A DNA stretch of 21,753 bases from positions 1-21,753 of the forward strand of contig CABRID010000027.1 in assembly GCA_902470895.1 (NCBI GenBank), given 5' to 3'. The position numbers and the translations under genes were made by a program. Source of the DNA: an uncultured Collinsella sp. (lineage in GTDB: Bacteria > Actinomycetota > Coriobacteriia > Coriobacteriales > Coriobacteriaceae). A model generated the notes under the pieces. The model searched no databases and had not been told where the DNA came from. It saw nothing but the letters and a program-made list of their open reading frames with translations. Below, one piece after another: positions 21,749-21,753 of the stretch. Every line of letters begins with the position of its first letter. The first letter of the stretch is position 1.

Positions 21749-21753
21749 ATGGG

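Noticed and set aside
1..21753. CRISPR array or phage module
   Set aside because: No evenly spaced direct repeats, cas-type genes or phage structural genes were seen.

Overview
The window reads as a high-GC, low-repeat bacterial chromosome segment. The best fit is a gut Actinomycetota of the Coriobacteriia, most likely Collinsella. This is inferred from GC-rich third codon positions, a CCA-encoding tRNA gene, long-form HPF, and a mannose-family sugar PTS wired to an amino-sugar pathway. No rRNA or species marker is present, so the genus is a judgement and not a proof.

Left part (about 1-8320): housekeeping and envelope genes, all on the + strand. A 680-base gene-free stretch holds a good promoter (TATAAT at 327-332) and a chain of predicted RNA stems. 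It leads into a solute-binding lipoprotein. Then come long HPF, a DegV lipid-binding protein, and a compact run of four genes: a beta-hydroxyacid dehydrogenase with a His/Cys-rich metal-binding-type tail, a small membrane protein, a HEAT-like protein and an NAD-type isocitrate dehydrogenase. A membrane-anchored, extracytoplasmic SurA-like protein closes this part.

Middle (8350-9240): a minus-strand pair, a four-helix DUF2975-type membrane protein followed by a small Cro/CI-type regulator. A 700-base regulatory region (9239-9941) follows, packed with inverted repeats.

Amino-sugar island (9942-20000): a PTS operon of EIIA, a YajC-like protein, EIIB, EIIC and EIID, then a GntR/HutC regulator, an AgaS-type SIS deaminase/isomerase, an amino-sugar-6-phosphate deacetylase, a minus-strand flavodoxin, a LacX-like epimerase, a PfkB-family tagatose-6-phosphate-kinase-like protein and a YhcH/EbgC-type protein. 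Together they suggest import of N-acetylgalactosamine (or a similar amino sugar) as the 6-phosphate, deacetylation, deamination/isomerisation to tagatose-6-P, and phosphorylation to tagatose-1,6-bisphosphate. The aldolase that would finish the route is not in the window. A 13-base motif, TGGTTACTACCAG, occurs in front of both the PTS operon and the AgaS gene and is the likely operator of the GntR protein. A decayed C-terminal copy of the deacetylase gene lies between the kinase and the YhcH gene.

Right end (20000-21753): an AT-richer stretch with one unrecognised minus-strand gene, a tRNA-Thr(CGU) gene with its own terminator, and a second, intact EIIB paralogue in which the phosphorylated histidine is a tyrosine. 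The window ends in nested inverted repeats that may be the edge of an insertion sequence.

The observations most worth following are the histidine-less EIIB, the roughly 80-residue insertion in EIID, the YajC-like protein inside the PTS operon, the shared operator, and the structured leader at 340-680.
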